Positions 45,905 to 58,191 of a stretch of DNA of 64,000 bases are shown one piece after another. The stretch is from NCBI GenBank assembly GCA_037576215.1, contig JBANDB010000005.1:2976001-3040000 (forward strand), in the 5' to 3' direction. The notes beneath the pieces were generated by a model, which worked only from the letters and a program-made list of their open reading frames with translations, searched no databases and was not told where the DNA came from. The position numbers were made by a program, and so were the translations under genes. This DNA is from Armillaria gallica. Taxonomy: Eukaryota > Basidiomycota > Agaricomycetes > Agaricales > Physalacriaceae. Numbering within the stretch: the stretch's first letter is position 1; the number at the start of each line of letters is the position of its first letter.

Positions 45905-46140
45905 GTGCCTAGGTGCCATCAGACAGGAACCTCCTCTCAAAAGAGGTGAAGACATACCACTTTGCATTCATGGATGTCATCCTCCTCCTCAGCATCGCAA
46001 TACATCTTGAATAGATTCTCAGGCCAGTGTGCAAACCAGCATGAGAACAAGATATCCTCCAGCCATCATGGCACCCTTCCCTCTCTCGCTGCCCACTCAA
46101 AGTCAGGGAGTAGGACTACCAGAAATTCCACTTGCTGATT
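45905..46140 (-). pseudogene. KDZ accessory segment 4 (copy B), minus strand
   Basis: The minus strand reads DFEWAARERRVP, WLEDILFSCWFAHWPE, then MYCDAEEEDDIHECKVVC, aligning with 14144-14465 in element A. One stop follows RRVP and others follow the acidic block. Same position (between gene 3 and the transposase) and same orientation in both elements. Function unknown. Confidence 0.4.
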
Positions 46141-46554
46141 GGAGAAAGGCAGGAATACTGCATAGTGTTGGGAGACAATGAAAGATGATCTGCAAAATGT
46201 CATGGTTATGTCTGTCACATGTTAAAGGCATATGTCAGCATGCACTGTTCTGACAGTGCAAGGTTTTGCCAGGGACTGCTGGCAATGATCAGTCCCTGCA
46301 TTCCCATCAACAAACTTCATGATCTTACCTGCACTCATTTGTATCGAGGTTTTTGCTGCTGTGCATGCTCATTGCAGTCACTGAGCAACACATGTATGCT
46401 GGTGACCTGAATTTTGAAGGCTTGCATGGCAAACAATGTCAAACTGAATGCCTGTGCACCCATGTCCCGACCAACAAGCACACCGTGAGTGGTGAGCTAT
46501 AACAAGCACTGCACTGAAAAAACCTTTTCCATCCTGACTACTCACCACATCCAC

Positions 46555-49500
46555 ATGGGTTCTTCTTCTAGACGACAACAAGAACAGGCCGGTGCCCCCC
46601 TCCTACAGTATCTGGACCAGGCAACCGCGTCTTGGGCAAATGTCCCTGTGGATGAGCTCTATGCCAATCAAGATGTGTGGGAGCCAATTATTGCACCTTC
46701 AATTCCTGGGAGAAATGCTAACAAGAGATATGCAAACTCAGTATGTCTATGACAGTGCCTATGGTTCTGGGCTCTTATATTTCTGTTATTTGGGCTAGGA
46801 TGTGCCAATGAAGGAGTGGATGGGATCGGGTGCCTCTCCAGGGTATCAACAGGAATATTTGAGGGAACTGTTGAGGTTGGAGGGTCATGAGGGAGTCACC
46901 ATGGAGGTCTGCCAATCCAGTAATAAAATGCAACAAATGTGGAGCAGGGTTTTTAGAGTGCATTACATGCTCAGTCAAGCAACACAGGTGCATGCCTCTG
47001 TATCGAATCGAGGTGTGTTGAACTCTTCCCTATACTACAATGCATCGAGTACTGATGAGTGACTACAGCATTGGAACAGATCGTTCTTTGAGGATTATAC
47101 CCTGAGGAAGTGTGGGCTGAGGGTGCAGCTCAGACATCAGAACATGAGGTGCTTGAAGCCACAGCTGGTGATGGCAGATTTCACAGTCTTGCACACAAAT
47201 GGTATTCACAAGGTGTCGGTCAACTTTTGCAACTGTCTCGAGCACATACCTGTTTGCATTCAGTGCCTTCGCTTTCACTGGTATCTGGTGACAATGAGAA
47301 GACCTTGAACTTGTGCAACTCTCATGCTGCTTAAGCATTTTCACACTCAGACATTGGCAGGCAAGATCTCAGCATACAAATACTATCGAGGACTGAGTCA
47401 TATGACCGACAATACAGAAGTGGATTTGCCTAAGGTGAGGTGTATCCTGGCATGTGAGCAGAATTGGTGGACTGAGGAACTGTGGCAGAGTTGCTACCAT
47501 TCGTTCTTCCAAATGAGCCAGCAATTTCGTCATTTGCAGATGATGAAATGGTTTGGTCATGGTCACTTCAAGGATGGTATCAAGACAACCAAACCAGGTA
47601 CACTGGCTCTCCCTTGCTTAGCATGTCCTTGCCCAGGTGTGAACCTGCCAGAGGGTTGGGAAAAGGCACCAGATAGTGAGAAGTGAGTGTTCAATGTGTG
47701 GGGAAGTTGTGGTGCTCATTGGTCATCCAGATTTCTGTATTGTCCTATTCTCGGTTTGGACATGAATTTCCATCTGAGTGAATGAGACAAATCCAACAAG
47801 GCAGCTGACCTGGGCTTGCACACTGGCCTTGTGTATTGTGTTGAACATGAAGAGTATCTGAACCACATGCACAAGTACATGTCGCAAAAAGATGTGAGTG
47901 CTAGCTAGGTTTTAGTTCATTCACTTGACCTGATAACATCTTCATCCAGATCAGTAGTTGTAGTGGCTTTAGAACACTGATGCACATGGAGAGCAAGAAC
48001 AACAAAGGCCTGAGAGTGATGGGTGTGGGTATACATGTATGCGCACACCACAAAATGATTCTACCTCTTGCCACCAGGGACCTGCAGATTGGTGAAAGGT
48101 GAGGATGCCATTGGTCTCCATTATTATGAAAGACTGAGAAATGATAGATTTTGTAACATGGATTATATCATCAGGTCAGCAATACAATCTGTTGACAGAT
48201 GCAAGGAGGTCTTTATGTCCTATGACATTGCTTGTCAATGGAAGGCCAACCTTTGTCAGTGAATGAAGGTCATACCGCAGAAGGTCCCATCCATGATGAC
48301 ATGGTGCTCAACTTTGGTGTCCCCAAGCTACATTGTAAAGCACACAAATATGTGTGTCAGTGCCAGTTTTCAATGAACTTGAAGTGGGGCATGGCATGAA
48401 CAGACAGAGAAGGAGTGGAGAGGACCTGGGATGACCTGAATCTGTGTGCATCATCAACAAAGGAGATGGGGCCAGGTGCATGCCATGACACAATTGATGA
48501 TCAGATGGGCAGTCACAACTGGCAGAAAATTACATGTATTGGTATGTTGTTTTGACTTCAGCTGTGATGGGGAAGATTAAACAGCTCTAGGTGATCTTTT
48601 ACACAAGAGACAGGAGTGGGCTGTACTGCAGTGTGGTCAACAAGCCACAATACATACAGCTTTCACCGAGGCCCTACTAACAAACAAGAAATGGGCACAA
48701 GACTGGACTGAGCATGTGGAGGCTTGGGAAAAGAATGATATGGTGCCGAATCCCTACTTCAAGGAGGCCAAACGTGAGTATTTGTTGATTGCCTGGATTG
48801 TGCTGGTCTCATGGATGATACAGATGCTTCAGAGGTGACAGTCAAGCATCATTTGAAGGAGCAGGATTGTGTCGCAGCATCAGCAAAGGGTAGTGTGCAT
48901 CTCCATGTGTGCGGACCAACAGCGGCAATCGGAATGGGACTAACAATTGAGGAATCACAGTATGTACCTACTTCAGATGAGATCAGGAGTGATCTGATAT
49001 GTATTTTTGCAAGCGCAACCTCATACAAGACTTCAAGGAAACATCGGAGGAGCCTTTGACTCTGACACAATAAAAGGAATGACAAACATGCTGTCTCACA
49101 CTACAATGGCAGGTGACTCAGTGGAGGGAGATACAGGTCACCTACTTACCCTGTGCAGTGACTCTGTTGAAAGTTGCACCTGTTCTTGCCAATGGGTCAG
49201 ATGTAGAGAGCAAGAGATTGCTTTTGCCCTCAGATATCCCTTTGTTGCTCAGGATAGAGGGATGTAAGGGGGATGTTGTGAATATTGAGGAGCAATTATG
49301 TGAGGCACAGTGCCTTGATGCCCTTGATGTGCTGAGGGGAATCATCAGGGCTCAACGTGACTCATATGTGTATCATGATGCGAATATGAGGGGACAAGTC
49401 CACATGACATGGGCAGCAGCATTCATGGAACATTTGCAGCGGTGCCTGGAGAGTGCAGCAGCAAAGTATTGAGCTGTGAGAGCAGCTCTGCTGAGCTTGC

Positions 49501-50213
49501 AAGGGCCAGGAGCTTGGTAAAACAAACTGAAAGTTTTAATGCAGGCAGATGTGATAAACATAGAGGGTGCTGTCTTTACAATTGACCTGGACAATGGCAC
49601 TGAAACCAAAAAGACTTGCTATGGCAAGAAGCCTAAGAGGACACATAGCAGGTGGTGAGTGAGGCAGCAGAAGGATACAGAATGGTCTCTTGGATCTGAA
49701 CTATAGAGGGAGCATTTGACATGGTGGATAACAAAGAGGTGAATTCAGGTGAGTCTGAAATTAGAACCTGTGGCTCTGTCTGATGGCAGTTTAGTTGTAT
49801 GTGTAGAGTGGTTGAAGAGCCACATGCATGTGCATAGATGGCATGAAGAGTTTTGTATAGTCAATGCTGAAATGGAACGCACCTTGATATCTCTCAAACA
49901 TTGTGTGTGTGAGTGGAAAGATATCCAGGATGTGGGCAACAGCTTAGTGGGGGAAATGGAGGAAGACGCAGCATTGTGAGAGGGTAGATGTGCATATGCA
50001 GAAAGTCAGGCTGCCACATATAGGGCTCTGGCAGTGTCATTCAAATCACAGTGGGCATGACCAAGGGCAAGTGTGAGATGACCTTTGCATTCAGCAGATG
50101 AGGCTATGGAGATGGAGGCAAAGGAAGATGCAGAGGAGGAGAGCCCTGTAGAGGATGGTGCCATGGATGCCAGATCAGTAGACAGTGCCATAGGTGCCAT
50201 GTTATTAGCATAA
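46555..50213 (+). pseudogene. KDZ transposase (copy B), broken
   Basis: Begins GSSSRRQQEQAGAPLLQYLD, then MKEWMGSGASPGYQQEYLRELLRLEGHEG. The CxC2-type region reads ADFTVLHTNGIHKVSVNFCNC (about 47170-47235), followed by LLKHFHTQTLAGKISAYKYYRGL and LACPCPGVNLPEGWEK. The catalytic part keeps VFMSYDIACQWKANLCQ at about 48210-48260, then breaks: the H-x-H and E-R-W blocks are present but in shifted frames with stops. The C-terminal half (49100-50213) has remnants of the conserved helical region and an acidic tail (EAMEMEAKEDAEEESPVEDG) to TAA 50211-50213. Stops of several types and frameshifts mark it as older than copy C. Confidence 0.7.
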
Positions 50214-50339
50214 TCAAGGGTTTTGGCACTTTTCTCATTTTTGGCATGATCAGAGGCTAGTTATCCATGCTGGGAGGCATATCCATGAATTATCCATGAA
50301 ATGAGGCTGTAGATGGGTCCCATTTGGTAGCTTAATGAG

Positions 50340-50429
50340 TGGTTGATAGCCATGAATAATATCCATGGAGGAGACTTCAGCACCCATGGATATATCCATG
50401 GATTGAGGTCTACAACTACAGCCAACTGT
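50340..50429 (-). repeat. Right terminal inverted repeat of KDZ B
   Basis: Holds CATGAATAATATCCATGG (about 50351) and CCATGGATATATCCATGG (about 50387), and ends CTACAACTACAGCCAACTGT, the inverse of the left end at 14616. More ATCCATG copies lie just inside, at 50260-50300. Confidence 0.75.
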
Positions 50430-50438
50430 GGCACATTC
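50430..50438. repeat. Right target-site duplication of KDZ B
   Basis: GGCACATTC, identical to 14607-14615. Confidence 0.8.
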
Positions 50439-50769
50439 TCGGCACCATTATTCCTTGTCAGAGCATGAGAACATAGCTCCAAATTGATGATCTGTCACTC
50501 ACTCAGTCTGATCAATGACATTTGTGGTCTTGTGGTGGGCCATTGAGGTCGGTGTGGTTGAGTGTCACTCTGATGATGATGATGGATTCTTTTGGGACGT
50601 TGGTACAAACAGGGCCAAGCAAAACCTGGATCTTTCCTCAGGTTCTATGTTGTCATGTTGCGGAGGGCCCAAATCCAAAGTGCTCATTTACCGTTATAAT
50701 AAGAAGCAGGCCAAATGGAACTTCAGTATCTCCACATCTAGGAGCATCAGTATTGACCCAATATGATGG

Positions 50770-53700
50770 CATCTACAAGAAACTCATGGAGCTCCCTTGG
50801 TGCAGTACCTGGATGAGACTGAGGATCAATCCAGCTGAAAACTGTTAGCAGATGACCTGTACATGGACCAGGATGTATAGCAAGACATTGACGAGCACCC
50901 ACCATCGATAGATAGAGACAATGTGGATGGGGTTGTGGAATGCAAATTCCATAGGTTTTTCTCTGGTTATTTGTCCATGCCCTTTTAATCCCAGTGTAGG
51001 ATGCACCAATGCAGACATGGCTAGGGAGGGGTGACCATCCAGGGTATCAAGAGGAGTATCTTGCTGAGTTTCTACACTGGGAAGGCCAAGGGAGTGCTGA
51101 CATTGAAAGTTGTGCCTCCTGCACAGATGTGCCAGAGACAAGGGATTGAGACACGTCACCAGTGATGAGATGTGATGAGTGTGGTCCCAGATTGTTGGAA
51201 TGTGTACAATGTTGCCTTTCTTGACATTGACATATGCCTTTGCACCGTGTTAAGGTATGAATCTTCCTTGGGGTTCACTTATGAGCTTCTGCTAACACCT
51301 TGATTACAGCGTTGGACAGGACAATACTTCAAGGATGACAATCTGAGGTCTTTGGGATTACAGGTGCAACTTGGCCACACAGAGATGACTTGCATCAATC
51401 CCCAGCCAGCCACCAAGGATTTCACTGTGTTGCATGTGAATGGTATTCACAAGGTGGCGGTGGACTTTGGTGGATGTGAATATTGGACTCCCTTTTGAGT
51501 TCAATGCCTGCACTTCCTGTGGTATCTGGCAACAGTCCATCATCCTCGTACATGCACAAGCATCGCTTTACTCAAGCATTTCCACACACAAACACTCACA
51601 GGGAAGATCTTGGTTTATGAATATTATTGCAGTCTTTGTCATGCAATGGATAACACAGATATCAATGTACCTAAGGTTGGTTGGATTGTTGTCTGTGTCT
51701 GAGTCTGAGAGTTTAATGAGATGAACAGACCCGCTACTGCTCTTTGTTCTGCATGAGTTGCCAGTGTTGCCATATCCAGCTGTTGAAGTGCTTCAGCCGG
51801 GGACATGTCTATGATGGTATCAAGACCACTGGCCCAGGGGTTCTGGCAATCAAATGCATGGCTTGTCCACAACCCAGGGTGAACCTTCCTGTGGGGTGGA
51901 AGGATCAGCCGCAAGGTGAGAAGTAAGCTCCTGTTCTTCTCAACACTGCCATTGCTGATGTGGTATTCCCATGAGCAGATTTGTTGATCGTCCTGTAGTG
52001 GCCATTGATGCTAATTTCCAAATGTGTGCACGTAATAGGTCTGATAGTGCTAAGGATCCAGGTTTGCATATGGGATTGGTGTATATGGTGGAGTACCAGG
52101 ATTATTTGACTCATGTGCATAAGTATGCAAGTCAGAAGGATGTGAGTCACCCCTCACTATGTGTGTAGTAACCTAAGCTAATGTTTTGCTAGATTAGTAG
52201 TTGCAGTGGCTTCAGGACATTGGCACACACTGAGAGTAAGAACAACAAGGGTTTATGTACTACAGGGGTGAGCATGTGTGTTTGCGCATGGCACAAAATG
52301 GTTCTGCCTCTGGTGGTGGGGGATTTGCAAATAGGTGAATGGTAGGTGCCTTTCTGAGCAAGCTAAGTGAATAGGTGCTGAACATAGTATCAGGTATTGC
52401 AATATGGACTACATTACCAGCTTGGCTCTCCAGTCTTATCAGGACTGTGACAAGGTCTTTTTCTCCTACAATATAGCATGCCAATGGAAACTGAACCTAC
52501 ATGACTGGATGACTAAGCTACCTGAGAAGGCACAGATAAGGCCAGAGTTGAGCCTCAATTTTGGTGTGCCAAAACTGCATTGCAAAGTGCACAAGTATGT
52601 GTGCCAGTGCCAGTTTTTGATGAATTTGAAGAAGGGAGTTGGATGGACTAATGGTGAGGGAATTGAGCAAACATGGGACGATATCAATCCATGTGCATCA
52701 TCAACTAAAGAAATAGATCCAGGAGTGAGGCATGATACCATCGATGACCAGTTCAGCAGTCATAATTGGAGAAAGGTGACTTGTCTTGGTGAGCAAGTAT
52801 GAGAGGTTATGGGCATTTTTGTTAGCTGACCACTCCATGTACTTCAGGTTTGCTCTTGCACAAACAGTTGGTGCTAGCAATAAAACAGGTCATGCATCAA
52901 GCTGGCATGCATACACTCTTCATGGAGGCATTGCCCTCAGATGGTAACTATGCCCAGGAGTGGCTCAAACAGGTTGAAGCATGGGAGGAAAAGCCTGAGG
53001 TCCAGAATCCATACTTTTGCAAGGTAAAATGTAGATGTTTTCATGGATTTATCTCTTGGAGATGAGCTCATGATGAAGTTCAGATGTATCAGAGGCTGTG
53101 GTCAAGCTGCATTTGAAGGAAAAGGATCATCAGGCAGCAGCCAAGGGTGCCATGGCTTTGCATGCATGTGGACTGGTGGTGGCAGTGGCAATGGGTTTAC
53201 TCATTGAAGATACCTAGTATGTGTTTCTTTGGTGATTGCATTATGGTGGGTTGTTGATTGTGAGGTATTAGATGGCAGTTAATACAGGAATATAAAGATA
53301 CAGCTGAGGATCCACTGACAGTTTATGACTGCCAGGAGTTGCAACGGTGCTGTACAACTTTGAGAAAACAGCTAGTCATTTTCCAGAGGATGCAAGCTGC
53401 ATATATGCCCTGCATGGCAGTGCTCATGAGAGATGCTCCTGTGCGTGTAGATGGATTGAAGGATATTGAGCATGAGAAAATGTGGATGCCATCAAGTTTG
53501 ACACTTTTACAATGAACCAAAGGATGCAAAGCAGGCATGGGTTCTATTGAGGAGCAGTTACATGAGGCCCAGTGCCTTGATGCACTGGATACCATATGAG
53601 GGATTGTTCAATCCCAGAGGGCATCGTGGGTGTATTGAGATGCAAACATCTGAGGACAGGTTCATATGATGTGTGCAGTGAGCTTCATGGACTGTCTTCA

Positions 53701-54421
53701 GCATCATTTGGATTCGGCAGTGGCGAAGTATCATGCTGCACATGTGGCATTGTTGGGGTTATGAGGTACAGGGGACTGGGAGAATACGCTCCGAGTGCTA
53801 AGAGCTGCAGATGCTACCAATATGGAGGATGCAATATTCAGCATAGATGAGGAGACCATGGAACAAGAACACTATCACAAGAGAAAGAAAATGGCACCTC
53901 AACAAGTTGTTGGTGAAGCTGAAGGATATCCTGCCGTCTCATGGATATTGACAATGGAGGGTGCCTTTAACAAGGCAGACAAGAAGGAGATGGAAGGAGG
54001 TAAGCAACATAGCTATCATTGAGGATTCTTGCTAATATCTGGTACTATAGTCCACATTGAATGGTTAAAGAGTCATGTGTGAGTACATCAATAGCATGAG
54101 GAAGTCAGTTTGGTAAAGGCCAAGATGGAGCATACATTATTGTCACTGGAGTATCATGCAAAGGACTGGGAGTTGTGACAGGATAAGGCTGTGAGCATTG
54201 GTGGATCCAAGCAGGTCATGGAAGGCAGAGCTGCATACACAAACAGTCAGGCTGTGGTCTTTTGCTCACTGGCAAGTTCCTTCTGTGCAATATGGAGCCA
54301 GCCCTGGATAGAAAGCATGTGGACAGCACAAAATGCAGAGGAAGCTGCTGCTATGGAGGAGGAAGATGTCATGGCAGCTGATGATGCCATTGATGAGCTG
54401 GTTGCCATTGCCAATGTGTAA
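50770..54421 (+). pseudogene. KDZ transposase, assigned to element A, broken
   Basis: Starts with GAPLVQYLDETED, matching GAPLLQYLDQA of copy B, then GDHPGYQEEYLAEFLHWEGQG. The cysteine cluster includes CDECGPRLLECVQCC and the CxC2 block TVLHVNGIHKVAVDFGGC (51423-51478). A 132-codon exon (52404-52802) keeps the catalytic core: FFSYNIACQWKLNL (first acidic residue replaced by Asn), FGVPKLHCKVHKYVCQC, WTNGEGIEQTWDDINP and KEIDPGVRHDTIDDQ. The acidic tail ends at TAA 54419-54421. Stops and frame changes occur throughout. It sits outside the target duplication of B and inside the right TIR of A, so it is most simply A's own transposase. Confidence 0.65.
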
Positions 54422-54584
54422 TCAATGTAATTGCCTCTTTCAGTTTGTACAGTAGATATTCATTGAATCGGAACTGTTTTTGGGGTTGTACCCAGTGGTC
54501 ACAACAAATAACCATTGAATCTAGGGTTATTTGCCTAAGTCAGCCAAAAATGGCTGGATTTCAGTAGGCAGTTGGAGCTTTTTT

Positions 54585-54660
54585 AACCATGGCTATTATC
54601 CATGCTGTAGGCCTAGAGCCATATGGATATATCCATGGCTTTTGGGCTAGAGATGCATCC
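54585..54660 (-). repeat. Right terminal inverted repeat of KDZ A
   Basis: Reverse complement of the blocks at 5059-5107: CTATTATCCATGCTGTAGGC and the motif ATATGGATATATCCATGG. The outer limit is approximate. Confidence 0.6.
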
Positions 54661-56859
54661 ACCTGTGTGGATCCCCCATAGTTGAGAGCAGGGGTGGTGA
54701 AGTCGTTGAGAGACTGGAGGGACCTTAGTGGGAGCTATGCACCAAAAAAGGTGGGTGTCAAGATGGTGGGCAGGCAGGCGGTGAGAGCTGCATTGGGAGT
54801 AAACAAAAACTCAATAATCATGTTCTCCCACTCAAAGAATAGGAGACACATGAGTATGAGGTACATAGGCAAGCCAGGAGAGCAGTGGCAGTCCAGTGTT
54901 TGGCAGGGATGGCATGGGCAGTGGCAGGTGTTCAGGTAGTTGTGTAGCTGTAATTCCTCATGCATTTGTAGCATCCTCTAGTCATCCTTCAGAGTCCTGA
55001 AAGGTGCATGTACTGTCATCCTGGTCAGCTGTCAGCACTCCAATCATCCTCCCGCCATCCTGCTCAACCTTTCTGGCCCTTCCCTGCTCCCATGCATCCT
55101 CAGTCGTCCCTCATACTGCAGTCCCACCCTCCAGCATAGCCATGCATCCCTCTAGAGGTCCATGCATCCTTCCTGTCATCATCATTGTCATCCAGTATAT
55201 TGTTGCCACCACCATCATTGGTTAGCAGGTATTATGCCCTCCTACGTGCAGATTACAACTGATATGAGATCTTCCAGTGTATTGGAAGTCATTGGTGTGC
55301 AAAATTTCCATGGTCAACAGTGATTGCACACAATGTGAATCCTAGGGGTGCTGGATGGCAGGGTGCATCTAGGTAGTCACAGGGGGCTACACACAATGCA
55401 GCCCTCCTGTAGGGCTTGTACATGGGAGTGGGGGGTGGAATTGTCACTATCCATGGCTCTTGAGGCCTTTAGATAGCTAAAAAGTACCTAAAAAGTAAAG
55501 TAGACACAAGAATAATAATCACACACCTTACAAGGCCCACGAGAGGGCCATTGAGCTAGTGGATGGGGTTTCATCATCTCTATAGTGGTGGTAAAAGGGG
55601 ACAAAAAAGCAGCACAGCCACTCAATCACACATTGGTTGGTCGGACTGCAGTGATTGAGTGAGTGGAATGATGACTTGGAATTCATCCACTGCTCAAACT
55701 ACTCACTCTGAGGTCCAACAAAACATTGGGATTGTCAATTAGCAATAGATATTATATATATGTGTATATCTCTGAGTATAGGAATATGATATGCTCTAGA
55801 TAATAACTATTTAAAGGTAAGTTTCTCACTTTGTGTGCTTTTTCAGCAGTCTATCCCCTCCATACATCTAGGTATTGTCATGGACAGTTTAAATTCAATT
55901 ATACATTTGACATTATGCATGACTCTACCTAAACTACCCATCCAATCCATCCTGATACACTCATACAGGTACATATGGAATGTATGGATTTTCGAATGCA
56001 CCTAGCATGCATTCATTAATAGTTATTGGCTGACCTCATCTACTGACTTTAATATGACTTTAATTAAATTTGGGCATTATGGCATAGGTACTTCACTGTA
56101 GGCTGTAGTAATTGAATGGTATTGAAATCTACTATGCATAAACACTTCTAGATACTTTCTTCCACTTCCCAAACTTTCATCAACCCAAACTGAAGCCATT
56201 TTGTGGTGAAATCTGGATTGGTCCAATCTTCCACTTGCCTAGCAAAGTCTGAAATTCATCAAAATCATGTTTCTTTGACTAAATTTGACATTCACAATGG
56301 TATAGAGAGTTGTAAAAGTATCAATACAACTAGAATATAATAATCTACTGTCAGAGGACTGGTTTTCATGCAAAAAATATGTTAATTTTCAGTACAGGTG
56401 TAAAAATCACCTAGCTACTAGATTTGGAATGAGATACTCTCATGGTCAATACATCCTGGTTTGTGCTGACACATCCAGCCTAAATAAGTGGCACACCTGC
56501 AGGGAGAAAGTGAAAAATGCAATCAAACATATTTTTTGATCCCACACATTTTTTGTGGGCCCAAACAATAAGCAGGAGGGCAGGAATTGCAGTGCCACCC
56601 AGACAGGAGCCAGGTCTGACCATTTCAGCCATTGCAGTATCCTGGGAGCATTATGTAAGCTTACCTATATGCTAGCAAAATTTAGAGGTAACAATATAAG
56701 CACCATTTGGTGCTTTTTTCTAGTTCAAAAATGCAAAATTTCCCCAGTAATGCTGATTTGAGGTCCTATTTTGGGTTGTGGTTGACAACCACTGTGTAGG
56801 CTAATCACTCTGTGGTTATAACCACTTCTCTAGACTCAAGACTACAGTGTGGCCTGTCT
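54661..56859. other. No recognisable gene; probable decayed repeats
   Basis: Only short frames occur, none with recognisable motifs. GC content falls sharply after 55700, with AT-rich runs such as ATATTATATATATGTGTATAT near 55750. CCATGGCTCTTGAGGCC near 55456 resembles KDZ end motifs and may be a fragment. The rest of gypsy remnant D, expected here if A were a simple insertion, is not seen. Confidence 0.4.
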
Positions 56860-57965
56860 GCTGCTAGGGTGAGCAACGTCAACATCACTTAACCCTTTGA
56901 AGATACTAAAAAGAGGACCAAGCAGCACTCTGCCAAGAGTGTCACACTAATTCAGACAAAGAATTATTGGCTGACAAAGAATTAACTTACTAAAGAATCA
57001 TTTGTAATAATCAGCCACCCATAGTATAAGTAGGGTAGAATTTCATGTATTAAGGCAAGCTACCTACCCCCCACATATAGTAATACAGTCTCAGTTTGGA
57101 TCTGGACTTGTTGCAATGTGTAAGAGTTAGTAACTTCGAGTCTCGGCTGTAACGCAACTCTAGTGAGCTCACAGAGAAATAGAATGAGAGAAACATTTTG
57201 AATAAAAACTTTGGTTTACTTGAGATAATAGAGAGATTCAGGAGCAGTGATGCTGCACCTGTCTTGAGAGTTTACTGGATAACATCTGAGAGAAAGCTCT
57301 GTTCCTTTTCAGGTTCAATGTAAGAGAGAAATTGTGTGCCAGCCTCTGTGTAGGTCTTGAGTAGTTTGCAAGGGAATCAGCCAGATTGAGCTGTTCTAGC
57401 AGTTGCACAAAGTGTGAAGGTGTGCACAGTTGGACCTCATGGCACCATTGTTAGGGCAAGCACACTGTGTGTGAGGACTTGCAGGGACAGTTTTTGAAAG
57501 TATTTGTGACTTGATTGGGAATGCTGAGGGCCTCTAATTGGGAGTCAGGTTTAGCAACTAAGAGAAAGGCAGTGTTGTGCGCAGATTAGATCTAGTGGCA
57601 CATCATACTTAGTGAGCTCACTGACCAAACTTGGTCAATTTGCAGATCCACATATCCATGTGTTCCAGCCATTGAAATATACTTCGCCTTGAGGGTTGCA
57701 TGGTTCACCATGCTCTCTTGTAAATGCTTCAAGGAGATAGAGAATTTGAGAACAGCTTGAGAAATATATGCCACTATGCACTTTGTTATAGTGAGCTCAC
57801 TGAGATATATTAAGATACTGTTAGCACACAATTGAAATTGAATTCCTTGCTCTCCTCCACACTTAAGGAGATTGTGTGTGTGTATGTGTTTAGTGGGATT
57901 GAGTGTAGGTTTAGTGTGTTCACACTAGGCCATGCTTAGTTTCACTGGTGCCTGTCACCAGCCTC
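56860..57965. repeat. 1.1-kb LTR-like repeat, copy 2
   Basis: Aligned end to end with 10803-11885 in the same orientation. It starts CTGCTGCTAGGGTGAGC and ends TTCACTGGTGCCTGTCACCAGCC. Many CG positions of copy 1 read TG or CA here. Probably a solo LTR of a retrotransposon whose internal part is absent. Confidence 0.75.
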
Positions 57966-58177
57966 ATTACCGCTTTATTATGTCAACATCCATCTCTCTT
58001 ATTATATAGATTTATGGTCATATACAGCCATAAATGGCCATACAGTATGCATACCAATGCTGAAACACCTGCACATCCTGTCTTATGGTACAGTATATGG
58101 TGACTTCTGTCACTGACTAGAACTATTTACTTTATGGCTGTATACCATATATAGTATGGTGTGCAGCCCTACCCAAT
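57966..58177. repeat. Short palindromic, MITE-like repeat
   Basis: TATACAGCCATAAA near 58021 is inverted as TTTATGGCTGTATA near 58130, with further AT-rich inverted pieces around both. It lies exactly where the downstream STAND-ankyrin gene loses its coding similarity. Boundaries and family are not established. Confidence 0.35.
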
Positions 58178-58191
58178 AACATCTCTACAAT

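Larger units (their letters stand above)
14616..50429. mobile_element. KDZ transposon B, nested in A
   Basis: The inverted ends match: AGGCATAGCTGTAATTATA at 14616 against the reverse complement of the sequence ending at 50429, which shares GCTGTA-x-TT-x-TA-x-ACCT and then CCATGGAT. Both are bounded by GGCACATTC. The 35.8-kb span contains a hAT (5953 bp) and a gypsy (18819 bp); without them B is about 11.0 kb. Gene order from the left is gene 1 (minus), gene 2, gene 3, segment 4 (minus), KDZ transposase, right TIR. KDZ transposases are cut-and-paste DDE-type enzymes of fungi and other eukaryotes. Coding parts carry several frame disruptions, so B is inactive. Confidence 0.8.
5029..54660. mobile_element. 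KDZ transposon A, outer shell of the nest
   Basis: The left end (5029-5110) and right end (about 54585-54660) are inverted repeats: the block around CCTACAGCATGGATAATA at 5081 reappears in reverse complement at 54590-54613, with a second pair around CATGGATATA. Inside, in order, are gene 1, gene 2, gene 3, gene 4 and, after interruption by element B, a KDZ transposase. The interval spans 49.6 kb but shrinks to about 11 kb once B, the hAT element at 8568-9556 and the LTR-type insertion at about 10240-11885 are subtracted. I see no clean target duplication. The assignment of the right end rests on the TIR match and on A otherwise lacking a transposase. Confidence 0.65.
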
